64,000 nt of DNA from Pseudomonas deceptionensis (GTDB lineage Bacteria > Pseudomonadota > Gammaproteobacteria > Pseudomonadales > Pseudomonadaceae): NCBI RefSeq assembly GCF_900106095.1, contig NZ_FNUD01000002.1:4237501-4301500 (forward strand), given 5' to 3'. Positions 18,607 to 27,950 of this stretch are shown here, piece by piece (the stretch's first letter is position 1; the number at the start of each line of letters is the position of its first letter). Below the pieces are notes generated by a model. That model worked only from the letters and a program-made list of their open reading frames with translations, was not told where the DNA came from and did no database searches. The position numbers and the translations under genes were made by a program.

Positions 18607-20742
18607 TCAGCCGTTAGGGCCTACTGTCGCAACGATCGTGACCTGCTTGTTGTCAGGGATTTCCTGGTACGCCAGTACATGCAGGTTGGGCACCGCCAAA
18701 CGGCCAAAACGCGACAGCATCGCGCGTACCGGGCCTGCCACCAACAAGATAACCGGGTTGCCTTGCATCTCCTGACGCTGAGCAGCGTCGATCAACGAGC
18801 GCTGGAGCTTCTCTGCCATGCTTGGCTCCAGCAAAACGCCCTCTTCCTGGCCTTGTCCGGCCTTCTGCAAACTATTGAGCAATATTTGTTCCAACCTTGG
18901 CTCCAAGGTGATCACAGGCAGCTCAGACTCAACGCCTACAATGCTTTGCACAATGGCGCGGGACAGCCCGACGCGTACAGCGGCAACCAAAGCGGCAGTA
19001 TCTTGACTCTTATGGGCATTGTTCGCGACAGCTTCGGCAATGCTGCGGATATCACGCACCGGCACCTGCTCGGCCAGCAGGGCCTGCAACACCTTGAGCA
19101 ACTGCGACAGGCTCAACACGCCCGGCACCAACTCCTCGGCCAACTTGGGCGAGGACTTGGCCAGCAACTGCATCAACTGCTGAACTTCTTCATGGCCGAT
19201 CAGTTCATGGGAGTGCTTGTACAAAATCTGGTTCAAGTGGGTCGCTACCACGGTGCTGGCGTCCACTACGGTATAGCCCAGCGATTGCGCCTGGCTGCGC
19301 TGGCTGACCTCAATCCACACCGCTTCCAGACCAAAGGCCGGGTCTTTGGTGGTGATGCCGTTCAGCGTGCCGAACACTTGCCCGGGGTTGATTGCCATTT
19401 CGCGATCCGGGTAGATCTCGGCCTCGGCCAGAATCACGCCCATCAAGGTCAGGCGATAGGCGCTGGGAGCCAGGTCGAGGTTGTCGCGGATATGCACGGT
19501 TGGCATCAGAAAGCCCAAGTCCTGGGACAGTTTTTTACGCACACCCTTGATCCGCGCCAGCAATTGGCCGCCCTGGTTGCGGTCCACCAGCGGGATCAGC
19601 CGGTAACCGACCTCCAGCCCGATCATGTCGATGGGGGTAACGTCATCCCAGCCAAGCTCTTTGGTCTCTTGGGCGCGGGCCGGGGACGGCAGCAGCTCCT
19701 GTTGGCGCTGCACTTCTTGCAGGGCCTGGACCTTGACCACGTTGTGTTTTTTCCACATCAGGTACGCCACACCCCCTGCCACTGCAGCCATGCTCAGGAA
19801 GGAGAAGTGAGGCATGCCCGGCACAATCCCCATTACGGCCATCAACCCCGCGGCTACCGCCAGCGCCTTGGGCGAGGCGAACATCTGGCGATTGATCTGC
19901 TTGCCCATGTCTTCGGAGCCCGAAGCACGGGTCACCATGATCGCGGCAGCGGTGGACAGCAGCAGTGATGGCAACTGCGCCACCAAACCGTCACCGATGG
20001 TCAGCAAGGCGTAGACCTTGCCGGCTTCGCTGAACGTCATGCCGTGCTGAAAGATACCCACTGCCATGCCACCGATCAGGTTGATAAACAGAATCAACAG
20101 ACCGGCGATGGCGTCACCGCGCACGAACTTGCTGGCACCGTCCATCGAGCCGTAGAACTCGGCTTCCTGGGCGACTTCCTGGCGGCGCATCTTGGCCTGG
20201 TTCTGGTCGATCAGGCCGGCGTTGAGGTCGGCGTCGATAGCCATTTGTTTACCGGGCATGGCGTCGAGGGTGAAACGTGCGCTGACCTCGGAAATACGAC
20301 CGGCACCTTTGGTCACAACCACGAAGTTGATGATCATCAAAATCGCGAACACCACGATACCGACCACGTAGTTGCCGCCGATCACCACCTCGCCGAAGGC
20401 CTGAATCACCTTGCCGGCCGCCCCGTGCCCTTCTTGACCGTGGAGCATCACCACCCGGGTCGAAGCCACGTTCAACGCCAGGCGCATCAGGGTGGCGACC
20501 AGCAAAATGGTGGGGAACACCGCAAAGTCCAGCGGCCTCAGGGCGTAGACGCACACCAGCAACACCACAATCGACAGCGCAATGTTAAAGGTAAAAAACA
20601 CATCCAGCAGGAAGGCCGGAATGGGCAACATCATCATTGCCAGCATCACCAACAGCAACAGCGGCACACCCAACTGCCCCCGACCCAAACCGGCCAGACC
20701 GCTGCGTGCGGTGTTGATTAACTGAGAGCGATCCAATGACAT
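18607..20742 (-). CDS. flhA: FlhA, flagellar export gate protein
   Basis: A protein of 711 residues. The N-terminal half (about 20-340) has eight predicted membrane helices, with the family signature region GRISEVSARFTLDAMPGKQM. The C-terminal half (about 370-711) is the cytoplasmic ring domain that binds export chaperones. FlhA is the proton-driven gate of the flagellar type III export apparatus. It has its own sigma-54 promoter at 20797-20813. It is separated from flhB by the fimbrial operon at 20.8-28.5 kb. Confidence 0.97.
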   Translation of the reverse strand: MSLDRSQLINTARSGLAGLGRGQLGVPLLLLVMLAMMMLPIPAFLLDVFFTFNIALSIVVLLVCVYALRPLDFAVFPTILLVATLMRLALNVASTRVVMLHGQEGHGAAGKVIQAFGEVVIGGNYVVGIVVFAILMIINFVVVTKGAGRISEVSARFTLDAMPGKQMAIDADLNAGLIDQNQAKMRRQEVAQEAEFYGSMDGASKFVRGDAIAGLLILFINLIGGMAVGIFQHGMTFSEAGKVYALLTIGDGLVAQLPSLLLSTAAAIMVTRASGSEDMGKQINRQMFASPKALAVAAGLMAVMGIVPGMPHFSFLSMAAVAGGVAYLMWKKHNVVKVQALQEVQRQQELLPSPARAQETKELGWDDVTPIDMIGLEVGYRLIPLVDRNQGGQLLARIKGVRKKLSQDLGFLMPTVHIRDNLDLAPSAYRLTLMGVILAEAEIYPDREMAINPGQVFGTLNGITTKDPAFGLEAVWIEVSQRSQAQSLGYTVVDASTVVATHLNQILYKHSHELIGHEEVQQLMQLLAKSSPKLAEELVPGVLSLSQLLKVLQALLAEQVPVRDIRSIAEAVANNAHKSQDTAALVAAVRVGLSRAIVQSIVGVESELPVITLEPRLEQILLNSLQKAGQGQEEGVLLEPSMAEKLQRSLIDAAQRQEMQGNPVILLVAGPVRAMLSRFGRLAVPNLHVLAYQEIPDNKQVTIVATVGPNG

Positions 20743-20796
20743 TGCGACAAACCTTTAGCAAACTTTTGACGCCATGTGCGCCGTAGAGCCTGCCTG

Positions 20797-20813
20797 TGCA
20801 AGAAACCTTCCAA
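20797..20813 (-). promoter_or_regulatory. sigma-54 promoter of flhA
   Basis: On the minus strand this reads TTGGAAGGTTTCTTGCA: GG, exactly ten bases, then GC, with TTGC at the -12 end. It lies about 55 bases before the flhA start. RpoN promoters of this form are expected for the FleQ-dependent flhA operon. Confidence 0.75.
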
Positions 20814-20823
20814 CTTTGATCAT

Positions 20824-20854
20824 TGACCGCCCAAACAACACCTGGGCGGGGTCA
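20824..20854. terminator. stem-loop after the fimbrial operon
   Basis: CCGCCCA and TGGGCGG form a seven-base-pair stem with a nine-base loop, extended by TGA/TCA outside a small bulge. It sits between the stop of the fimbrial adhesin and the flhA promoter. No long T run follows on the minus strand, so termination would be weak or Rho-assisted. Confidence 0.4.
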
Positions 20855-20861
20855 GTCAGCA

Positions 20862-21812
20862 TCAGGGCACGCTCATGACCAGCGTGGCACTGCCTGTAAA
20901 TGGCCCTGCGGCAGGCAAGCTGCCGGGTTTGCGGATAAGTGCAAAGGTAACACTGTCCCTTCCCGAGCTATTGGTGATAGCCCCTCTAAACGAACCTCCA
21001 GGAGGTACTACCACAAACGTACTGGTGCGATACACGACAGTAGAGAGATCGGGGTTACTCATGGCAAGGCCACTTGAGTTGAACGAAGAGGTCGCGCCCT
21101 TCAACGTAATATCGATGGGTGAAGAAATACCCGCATCAGGGCAAGAATATCTGAGCACGAACGTTTTGCTGTTGGGCGCAGAAGTTGGACTTTCTCCGAC
21201 CGCAAGGGAGTCCACCGAACCGAAGTCCACATCAATGGGCGCATTATTATTGATCGTGCAGGTTGACGGGTTTAAGTTGAGCGAATTGCTCGCATACACA
21301 TTCAAAAACGTCGAGAAGTGCTTGACTAACGATGAGCCAACGTAAGTACGCACCCTTAAATTAACGGTAGCGATAAGCGCCCCTGACGAGATCTTAATGT
21401 ATTGGCCTGGTGCTCTTACAATGTTGAGATAGGGCCGCCCCAGCACACTCATCAAAGGCTCATTTCTCTGTATGGAGAGAAGAATACCTGCCCTGACAGG
21501 TGTCGGATAATAAGTACCCGTCACATCCAAACCACCCTCAGGAAAATAACCGGGTTGCGAATACAGCACTACCGCATTGGGATCAGTCAATATTTGTTCG
21601 GACGGGTTAACAGGCGATGGCAACCCATGCCTGCATTCAAGCGTGTAACCATCCAGAAAAACCTTTCCGGCGGCAAGGTTCGGCACGAGATCAACATAAG
21701 CATTAAACCCTTTCACCTGAGGATCTACCCAGGCACCGCCATTCAATCGACACTCCGTTGCACTGACGGTTTGCATCAGCAGTAAAAAAAGCAGGCCAGT
21801 CAGATATCTCAC
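20862..21812 (-). CDS. FimH-like two-domain fimbrial tip adhesin
   Basis: A protein of 316 residues with a signal peptide (cleavage after QTVSA). The N-terminal receptor-binding domain (about 20-165) shares landmarks with FimH: NAYVDLVPNLAAGKVFLDG, ECRHG, YYPTPVRAGILL and IKISSGALIATVNLR. The C-terminal pilin domain (about 175-316) has the Cys pair (STCTIN, YSCPD) and ends FTGSATLVMSVP. It would cap the fimbria and bind a receptor, which cannot be predicted. The GTG at 21812 is well placed after GAGGAG; a GTG two codons upstream is an alternative. It is the last gene of the fimbrial operon. Confidence 0.8.
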   Translation of the reverse strand: MRYLTGLLFLLLMQTVSATECRLNGGAWVDPQVKGFNAYVDLVPNLAAGKVFLDGYTLECRHGLPSPVNPSEQILTDPNAVVLYSQPGYFPEGGLDVTGTYYPTPVRAGILLSIQRNEPLMSVLGRPYLNIVRAPGQYIKISSGALIATVNLRVRTYVGSSLVKHFSTFLNVYASNSLNLNPSTCTINNNAPIDVDFGSVDSLAVGESPTSAPNSKTFVLRYSCPDAGISSPIDITLKGATSSFNSSGLAMSNPDLSTVVYRTSTFVVVPPGGSFRGAITNSSGRDSVTFALIRKPGSLPAAGPFTGSATLVMSVP

Positions 21813-21855
21813 ATACACTCCTCAATATAAAACAGCACTACAAAGCATTACTTTT

Positions 21856-22404
21856 TCAAGGGTAGCCCAACGTAAAGGTCGAAACAGCCGCAAAGTACCC
21901 GGGCACTATTGTTTTATTGATAATTGCTTGTGGCTCCCCCTTTAAAAACACCTGAAATGCAATTACATTGGCGCCATTACTTAATGCCTGCCTGTCACTG
22001 ACCACATTTAACGGCAACGGTGTGCCCGCGAGTGTCTCCAACCCGATCGCCACTCCTTTTTCAATGCTGCCGCCCAGCGCCAGCAAGCCTGGCAGTTTGA
22101 TGCTCTCGGTGCCACTGAAGGTGGTCGTCACAGAGTTACTGATACTTGTGTCGCAATCTTCAAGGTGGATCTGGAAAGTCTTGCCGATCGTACGGGTATA
22201 ACGATAAAGCTCTGCGCTAGTGACCACCCCAAGATCAATCGCCAACGTCTCGTCGCCAGCCTTGATCTTGCAGGCTGCTGCAACCAATGCCCCCTTGAGC
22301 GTCAGGTTGCTCGCCGCCACCCCATCATCTGGCCATATCAAGGACACACCCAGCAGCGCGATCACTACAGGTTGCCAGCGCTTGCTTATGCTCTCGGCTC
22401 GCAT
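21856..22404 (-). CDS. fimbrial subunit, major-pilin-like (pilin 6)
   Basis: A pilin-domain protein of 182 residues with a signal peptide (about 1-32, ending GVAA). Two Cys (AAACKIKAG, LEDCDTS) form the usual disulfide, and the C-terminus GYFAAVSTFTLGYP matches the chaperone-recognised beta-zipper strand. It resembles the first pilin of the operon (27951-28481), which has LEAACSIKPGD and FAAVTNFSLAYL. It may be a minor shaft or adaptor subunit. The ATG at 22404 follows a GGAG site; a GTG three codons upstream has no room for one. Confidence 0.8.
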   Translation of the reverse strand: MRAESISKRWQPVVIALLGVSLIWPDDGVAASNLTLKGALVAAACKIKAGDETLAIDLGVVTSAELYRYTRTIGKTFQIHLEDCDTSISNSVTTTFSGTESIKLPGLLALGGSIEKGVAIGLETLAGTPLPLNVVSDRQALSNGANVIAFQVFLKGEPQAIINKTIVPGYFAAVSTFTLGYP

Positions 22405-22416
22405 GGGATGCACTCC

Positions 22417-22896
22417 TCACTCGTAAAAAGCCAGCAGTACTGCTGTGGCCGTAAAATCGCCTTCAGGCAGCGTGGAGCCTGACCTCTTGACCGGCACCAC
22501 CTCCAGCACCGGTGGACTTGACAGGCTAATCGAATGCTTTGTGTTAAGCACAAATGGCAAGTTATTTCGCAGTACCTTGATGCCAAGATCAGGGACACTG
22601 GACTGCACGGCGGACGAGTCGAAACTCGTTGCCGTACCCGTCACCATCAAGTTCAGCCCCCACGGCAGAGTGCTGGCAGTGCAAGTAATGGTGTAATTCA
22701 ACCCTTTGCGGCTCTTGACCCCATCAACACTCTTTACACTTATATCCCCAAAGTCGACAGCAATGGTGGCACCACTGTTTATGGTGCAGGGCGGCGGTTC
22801 TACCAAGGTGCCACTGAACGTCAGGTTGGCCATTGCGTTACCGCCAAAGCCAAGGGTGCACACTGCAAAAAGTGCAAATCGTTGCTTGAGTCTCAT
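22417..22896 (-). CDS. minor fimbrial subunit (pilin 5)
   Basis: A pilin-domain protein of 159 residues with a signal peptide (about 1-23, GGNAMA). It has the motif EPPPCTINSGATIAVDFGDI and a second Cys in YTITC, typical of FimF/FimG-type tip adaptor subunits. The C-terminus GDFTATAVLLAFYE is the expected donor-strand recognition end. It is a paralogue of pilin 4 just upstream. The ATG at 22896 has a GAGG site; the longer frame starts at a TTG. Confidence 0.82.
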   Translation of the reverse strand: MRLKQRFALFAVCTLGFGGNAMANLTFSGTLVEPPPCTINSGATIAVDFGDISVKSVDGVKSRKGLNYTITCTASTLPWGLNLMVTGTATSFDSSAVQSSVPDLGIKVLRNNLPFVLNTKHSISLSSPPVLEVVPVKRSGSTLPEGDFTATAVLLAFYE

Positions 22897-22909
22897 CAAT
22901 ATTTTCCTC

Positions 22910-23398
22910 TTATCGCAGTGCAACCACTAATGTAGCCGAGGCAGAAAATGTCCCGCCCGCGAGGGTGCTGCCGGTTTTTTTAACCAGCACCGCCTTCACA
23001 TCAGGCAAGTTGGGGTAGGTGAAATTCACGGTGGTATTGAGGGGCCAGGCAACTCCCCCCACCAAAAGCCTGATGCCGAGATTGCTTTTGCTGGTACCCA
23101 AGGCCGAACTGTCAAACCCGGCGCCGGTTCCGGTTAATTTCAGGCTCATGAAATTGGTTGGCTGCGGCCCGCATGTCACGGTGTAAAGCACTGATTTGCT
23201 GTAGTTGACGCCGTTGATATGGGTGGTCAGAAGGCCGGTTCCAAAAGGCACATTCAACGTGCCCCCTGCGTTGACGACGCAAGGTGGAGGCATAAGGACG
23301 ACCCCCTTGATGCTCACACTGACGTCCCCCAATGCAACCTGACAGCAAATCGACAACAGGCCGCCCAAGGCGCTTAGTGCGAGCCAATGCTTTGACAT
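22910..23398 (-). CDS. minor fimbrial subunit (pilin 4)
   Basis: A pilin-domain protein of 162 residues with a signal peptide (about 1-24). It carries MPPPCVVNAGGTLNVPFGTG and YTVTCG, the Cys pair of tip adaptor pilins, and ends GTFSASATLVVALR. It is closely parallel to pilin 5 (shared GSTL-x-x-G-x-F near the C-terminus and TGT/TAT-x-FDSSA in the middle), so the two probably arose by tandem duplication. The ATG at 23398 lies eight bases after GGAG; the ATG six bases upstream is too close to the site. Confidence 0.82.
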   Translation of the reverse strand: MSKHWLALSALGGLLSICCQVALGDVSVSIKGVVLMPPPCVVNAGGTLNVPFGTGLLTTHINGVNYSKSVLYTVTCGPQPTNFMSLKLTGTGAGFDSSALGTSKSNLGIRLLVGGVAWPLNTTVNFTYPNLPDVKAVLVKKTGSTLAGGTFSASATLVVALR

Positions 23399-23414
23399 AC
23401 TCATCGCTCCACCC

Positions 23415-24002
23415 TCATTCATAGACAAGCCGGAAATCAACGGCCGCCCGAAAGGCGCCACGGCTCAGCGCTGCTGAAGTGCGCACCGGCCGCACATGCC
23501 AGGTCAGGGTGTCGCTGCCATGTTGCAGGAACAAAGGCTCACCTCGACTGCCCAGGCCTGCGTCCCGCCCAAGGGCATCGGTCAGAAGCAGACCCATCCC
23601 GGTAATACCCTGCACTTTGACCAGACGTGGATCATCAGCATCGGCTGGTGCCACAAAGGCAACCGACACCACAGGCTGATAGGCACTCCACACCAGGTTG
23701 CCCGTGCGCTCACTCTGAATGCTGCCCGAAGCGCGCCGGCAATCGACAAAGCGCAATTGAAAAGCAACCGGCGTTGCTTGATCGCCGGGGCGCAGCAACT
23801 GACTGCCAGACACACTTCCCAGGTCTACATCCTGATAGGCCGAAGTCATGTCCAGGACGCAGGGAGAGTTATGCAATGAGCCCGAAACATCCAGGACGCC
23901 ACTCATGCCATCGACCGCTCCGGCCCAAGCCTGTTGGGCACTCAACACCAGTAACAGGCAACTCAGGGCCATGACCGTGCAAGACCGCAGTCCGCTACTC
24001 AT
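23415..24002 (-). CDS. fimbrial subunit (pilin 3)
   Basis: A pilin-like protein of 195 residues with a signal peptide (about 1-27, ending AWAG). A Cys pair lies in NSPCVLDMTSAYQDVDLGSV and FVDCRR, and the C-terminus is FRAAVDFRLVYE. It resembles pilin 2 at 27323-27907 (SACALDASSAYQVIDM, ALRFRLEYF), so the chaperone-usher pair is flanked by two related subunits. The ATG at 24002 overlaps the last bases of the restored chaperone frame by eight bases, which supports this start over one 27 codons earlier. Confidence 0.78.
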   Translation of the reverse strand: MSSGLRSCTVMALSCLLLVLSAQQAWAGAVDGMSGVLDVSGSLHNSPCVLDMTSAYQDVDLGSVSGSQLLRPGDQATPVAFQLRFVDCRRASGSIQSERTGNLVWSAYQPVVSVAFVAPADADDPRLVKVQGITGMGLLLTDALGRDAGLGSRGEPLFLQHGSDTLTWHVRPVRTSAALSRGAFRAAVDFRLVYE

Positions 24003-24755
24003 TGACCGAGGACGCAGCCACGTCCACCTTGCAGAGGTTGGCATCACAACTGAAAACCAGTGTCGGGCGACCGCCGTAATCATTCACATAGGTCAGTCTG
24101 GGTTTGGTGCCGAGCGCAGCAACACTCCCCCCAGCATCAACGAGTCTTTTGGCGACAGCATGAGGGGCTCGAAGTCCGGGGCGGTTTCCGCGTCTTTACT
24201 TCGACGGGCATCGACCAGCGTGACGTAGTACGGGGTGGGGTTGTTTACCTGGTAGCGTTCACCCACGCGGGTGAGGGTCAGTTCTTGCTGCCAGGGGGCA
24301 GACCGCTCCTGCCGACCCTGAACTAACGTGGCAGGGCGGTAAAACAATTTGATCCGGGTCTGCAGGGCAATTTGCAGGCTGTTGGCCTTGTCACTGCGCG
24401 GCGGGATCTCCCGCAGATTAAAGTAATACACCGTCTCCCTGTCCTGCGGGAGTGCCTTGATGGCCGGTAATGCCTGGACTTTTACCTGGCTTTGCTTACC
24501 TGGTTCCAGACGCTGGACGGGTGGGAGCACGATCAACGGGGACGTGATTTTGTTGCCCTGTTCATCTTCTATCCAGCCCTGGGCCAGATAAGGCAACTGT
24601 GTGTTGTTGTTGGTGATGTTCATGCTGACGGCTTCTTTGCTGCCATCAAACACGACTCGGGTGCGGTCAAGGCCAATGGCTGCATTGGCGTTGTTGATCA
24701 GGCAAATGGCCACAAGGGCGGGAACCGAGATTGCAAAGCTGAATGTCTTGATCAT
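23995..24755 (-). CDS. periplasmic fimbrial chaperone, C-terminus frameshifted
   Basis: A PapD-type chaperone. Signal peptide 1-25, then AIGLDRTRVVFDG with the subunit-anchoring Arg33 and a Lys about 136 in RIKLFYRP. It starts four bases inside the usher stop (ATGA). The open frame ends after 220 residues at 24093, in a non-conserved tail. At a run of six G (minus strand; 24127-24132), adding one base gives a frame that continues GSVAALGTKPRLTYVNDYGG and ends at a TAG at 23995. That segment contains the conserved last strand of the family and gives about 253 residues, the normal length. So the gene carries a one-base deletion, a length-variable tract, a ribosomal slip site, or a read error. 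Confidence 0.82.
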
Positions 24756-27322
24756 GAAGGTGTTATCTCTGTATTAGGAAGCCGGATCCGCGATGCAGAT
24801 GCAGCGTTATCAGGTATTACCATCTGGCAGGGCAGATCCAGGGCACTGGCCAACCCGTCGACCGGTAAATTGGCAGGCACTACCAGCGTGCAACGCTCTG
24901 CACCACCCCAAGAGACAACCATCTTCTCCCCGGGCCGAATGCCGCTTAGATAGACACTGCCACCGTCATTGACGATGCCGGTTTCCTGCTGTTTTTCATT
25001 CTTCACCGTTCCACCGAACGGCGGCACGCTGCCATCGGACAGGCGCAGCAAGACCATGGCCTTATGGCCGGCAATCACATCCAGCGTGCGATAGCCAATG
25101 GCACCGTCAGTCAAGGTCAATTGGGTCACGGACTGAGTTGCCTCGACATTGGCCGGCAGACTTTCAAGGTCAACACTGGCCGCTGTGCGCAAGTAACTGT
25201 TGACGTCAGCGATCACTGCCTTGCCAAAGGCATTGCTGCGAGTTGGGCGGCCATAACCCCGGACCGGCACTCTCGGAACACCACTGGTATCGATCATCAG
25301 TCGAGTGCCGCCCGTTCCTGCGCTGCGATGCGCCGCCCCACCGTACGGTGTGAGTGTGGCGCCGCCTCGCGCAGACATGCCAAGGCTGGTGTGGTTGTTT
25401 TCCTGCAGACTGGCACTCAGAGACAGATCAGCATGATCGGCGGCATGACTCAGATAACCACCGACGGAGGTGTTACTTACAGCCAACTGATAGTTGCTAC
25501 GCTCATCCAGCTGATCGTTGAAACGCGCCGAATACGTGTTTTTATTCTGCGAGCTGTTGGCGCTGGTGGTTAAAGTGCCGGATCTACCAAGGGGCATGGT
25601 GAGCGAAAGAAACATCCCGGTATTATTACTTTGCGTACCCGTGCGCTGGTTTCGTTCCTGATTTCGAAACATGCTCAATGAAGCATTCATGTTCTTGACC
25701 GACCCCATATTGAAAAAACGAGCCAGCGACAGGTTCCAGCGCTGGCTGTTCGGGCGATCCCAAAAAGACTGATCGGTGTAGGTCAAGTAAGCGGAGAGTC
25801 CAACATCGCGAAAATGCTTGTTGAATGTCGCTGTATAGAGAGACTTGCTGCCCCCCAGCTGCCCGCCGTAGCGACGCGCATTCAGGTACTCACTCATGCT
25901 CAAGTAGTTTTTCTCGGAAAACCGGTATCCTGCGAAGGTGACTTGACTGTCGTACTCTTCGAAGTTTTTCGAGTAGCTCAAACGGTAGGAGTTGCCGGAT
26001 AATGTGTCGTCCTGCAGGGTGGTGGTGGCCCGCGAAACATCGAATGCAAGGGCACCAAAAGCCAGCAGATCGCGCCCTACACCGAGCGATAGCGCCGTGT
26101 AGTTGTTGTCGCTGATACCCCCGCCATAAATTGACCAACCGTTACTCACCCCCCAGGAAAACTCGCCTGCGCCAAAGAGGCTGCCCTGCCCTCCATCATG
26201 AAGGCCGGATGGCCGACCGCTGGCCAGTTTGTAGCGCACGGTACCGGGCCGTGTCAGGTAGGGAATGCTGGACGACTCGACCCTGAACGAATTGACACTG
26301 CCGTCTTGCTCTTCCACCCGGACATCCAGACTGCCGCTGACCGCATCATTGAGATCCTGAATGCGATAGGGCCCGGCCGCGACCAATGTTTCATACAGCA
26401 CCCGACCCTGCTGGCTGATAGTGACCTTCGCATTGGTTTTGGCAACACCGACGACCTCTGGCGCATAGCCTCGCAAGTTCGGAGGCAACTGGCTGTCATC
26501 GGAGTTGAGTGCGGCACCGGTAAAACGAAAGCTGTCGAACAGATCCGAATACAGATAGTTCTGCCCCAGCGTCAGACGTGACTGAATTGAAGGTAGAGCG
26601 CGATAAGCATAAAACCGGCTCCACTCCAGGCTTTTACCGCGATTAGTAGCTTCATCCTCAACACGACCTTGCCAGTCAGCGCGCAACCGCCAAGGGCCGG
26701 CGTTAGCACCGAACGTACCATTACCGGTCAGGCCGGTCCGGCTGGCAGTGTTTCTCTGATTGATTGATTGCCCCGTAAGGTTGTAATCGACCAGCAGGCC
26801 GGGAACACCTTCGTCCCAGCGGGAAGGCGGATCCCAATTCTGGGCGCTGTACTCCAGATAGGCTTGCGGCAGAGAAATGTAGAGCGTGGATGTACTCAGG
26901 TCACCGTTAACCTCCATCCCCGCAAGGCTGCGAATATCCAGACACTCTCCATCTTTCCACCAGGCGAGTTGAGTGACCTTATTGCTCTTCAAGCCCAGCT
27001 GGTCGACCAGACTGGCTGACAAACAGGCCTGACTGCCTTTCGGATCATCGTCCGGAGGATAAAAGGCAATGTGCTGTTCGGGGAGTACGAGCGTGTTGAT
27101 CTGCACCTGCATCGGGTAGATACCCGGCAAGATAAAGCCGCTGCGCGAGAACTGCGACAGGTCAATATTGGTGCGGTCGTTCAGGTCGAGGATATCGGTA
27201 TTGAACTGGATGTCTTCAGCCGCCGACACTTCGCAGGCAATCGACATCACACTGCTCAAAACACAGGTACGCAGAATGGTCGTGGCATTTGAAGAGCCCT
27301 GTAATGCAAATACCCCGTACAT
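24752..27322 (-). CDS. outer-membrane fimbrial usher (FimD/PapC family)
   Basis: A protein of 856 residues, the usual usher length. Signal peptide about 1-35 (ending VSAAE), an N-terminal chaperone-binding domain (about 37-165: FNTDILDLNDRTNIDLSQFS), a 24-strand beta barrel with plug (about 180-680, with RFTGAALNSDDSQLPPNLRG and a PEVVGVAKTNAKVTI stretch) and C-terminal domains (about 690-856) with the Cys pair CTLVVPANLPVDG...LPCQM. Ushers secrete and polymerise pilin subunits. The ATG directly follows the pilin 2 stop, with a GGAG inside that gene. Confidence 0.95.
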   Translation of the reverse strand: MYGVFALQGSSNATTILRTCVLSSVMSIACEVSAAEDIQFNTDILDLNDRTNIDLSQFSRSGFILPGIYPMQVQINTLVLPEQHIAFYPPDDDPKGSQACLSASLVDQLGLKSNKVTQLAWWKDGECLDIRSLAGMEVNGDLSTSTLYISLPQAYLEYSAQNWDPPSRWDEGVPGLLVDYNLTGQSINQRNTASRTGLTGNGTFGANAGPWRLRADWQGRVEDEATNRGKSLEWSRFYAYRALPSIQSRLTLGQNYLYSDLFDSFRFTGAALNSDDSQLPPNLRGYAPEVVGVAKTNAKVTISQQGRVLYETLVAAGPYRIQDLNDAVSGSLDVRVEEQDGSVNSFRVESSSIPYLTRPGTVRYKLASGRPSGLHDGGQGSLFGAGEFSWGVSNGWSIYGGGISDNNYTALSLGVGRDLLAFGALAFDVSRATTTLQDDTLSGNSYRLSYSKNFEEYDSQVTFAGYRFSEKNYLSMSEYLNARRYGGQLGGSKSLYTATFNKHFRDVGLSAYLTYTDQSFWDRPNSQRWNLSLARFFNMGSVKNMNASLSMFRNQERNQRTGTQSNNTGMFLSLTMPLGRSGTLTTSANSSQNKNTYSARFNDQLDERSNYQLAVSNTSVGGYLSHAADHADLSLSASLQENNHTSLGMSARGGATLTPYGGAAHRSAGTGGTRLMIDTSGVPRVPVRGYGRPTRSNAFGKAVIADVNSYLRTAASVDLESLPANVEATQSVTQLTLTDGAIGYRTLDVIAGHKAMVLLRLSDGSVPPFGGTVKNEKQQETGIVNDGGSVYLSGIRPGEKMVVSWGGAERCTLVVPANLPVDGLASALDLPCQMVIPDNAASASRIRLPNTEITPS

Positions 27323-27907
27323 TCAAAAATACTCCAGCCTGAATCGCAAAGCTGTGCGATGAGATCCAGCAACCATGGGGCGACCATTGCCCACCAGCTG
27401 CAAGGTGTATTGCAGCTCTTGATCATTCCCGCTCAGAGAGATGAGTGGCATGGGGACTCCAGGTATACTTTCCAGCCCTTTCGAGTCGGTAATGCGCAAG
27501 GCCAAACCGCTTGCAGCACCCAAAACCGCAAAGTCACGCCCGTTACTGTCAGCCACCCCGTCGAAGGTCACCCGCAGATGCTGCCAGTCGGGCAAGTTGG
27601 CACCGGGACGAGCAGGGTCGGGGCGTGTTAACGAACATTTGACCAAACGCAATTTAAACGCACGAGGCTCACTCACTCGCTGACGGATAAGACTGCCCAT
27701 CGACAAAAGATTCATATCAATAACTTGATAGGCACTGCTCGCATCCAGTGCACATGCAGAATCAAGTACTTCTCCGAGCATCGTTACACGGCCATTTCCT
27801 TGATACTCTTGCGCAACAGATATCGTACTTAAAGAACCAATCAACATACTGAAACAACCCGTCATGATGAGCTTCGCGAGTGCACCCACAATAGACCCCG
27901 CCTGCAT
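27323..27907 (-). CDS. fimbrial subunit (pilin 2)
   Basis: A pilin-like protein of 194 residues with an N-terminal signal segment (about 1-32) and a Cys pair in DSACALDASSAYQVIDMNLL and LVKCSL. It ends in an alternating-hydrophobic strand TALRFRLEYF expected to bind the chaperone. Related to pilin 3. It sits between the first pilin and the usher, like FimI-type or anchor subunits in other operons; that role is inference. It has an AGGG just before the ATG. Confidence 0.75.
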   Translation of the reverse strand: MQAGSIVGALAKLIMTGCFSMLIGSLSTISVAQEYQGNGRVTMLGEVLDSACALDASSAYQVIDMNLLSMGSLIRQRVSEPRAFKLRLVKCSLTRPDPARPGANLPDWQHLRVTFDGVADSNGRDFAVLGAASGLALRITDSKGLESIPGVPMPLISLSGNDQELQYTLQLVGNGRPMVAGSHRTALRFRLEYF

Positions 27908-27950
27908 TTACCCTGCCACTGAACTAACAGCAGCAGGGAAAACGGCTTGA

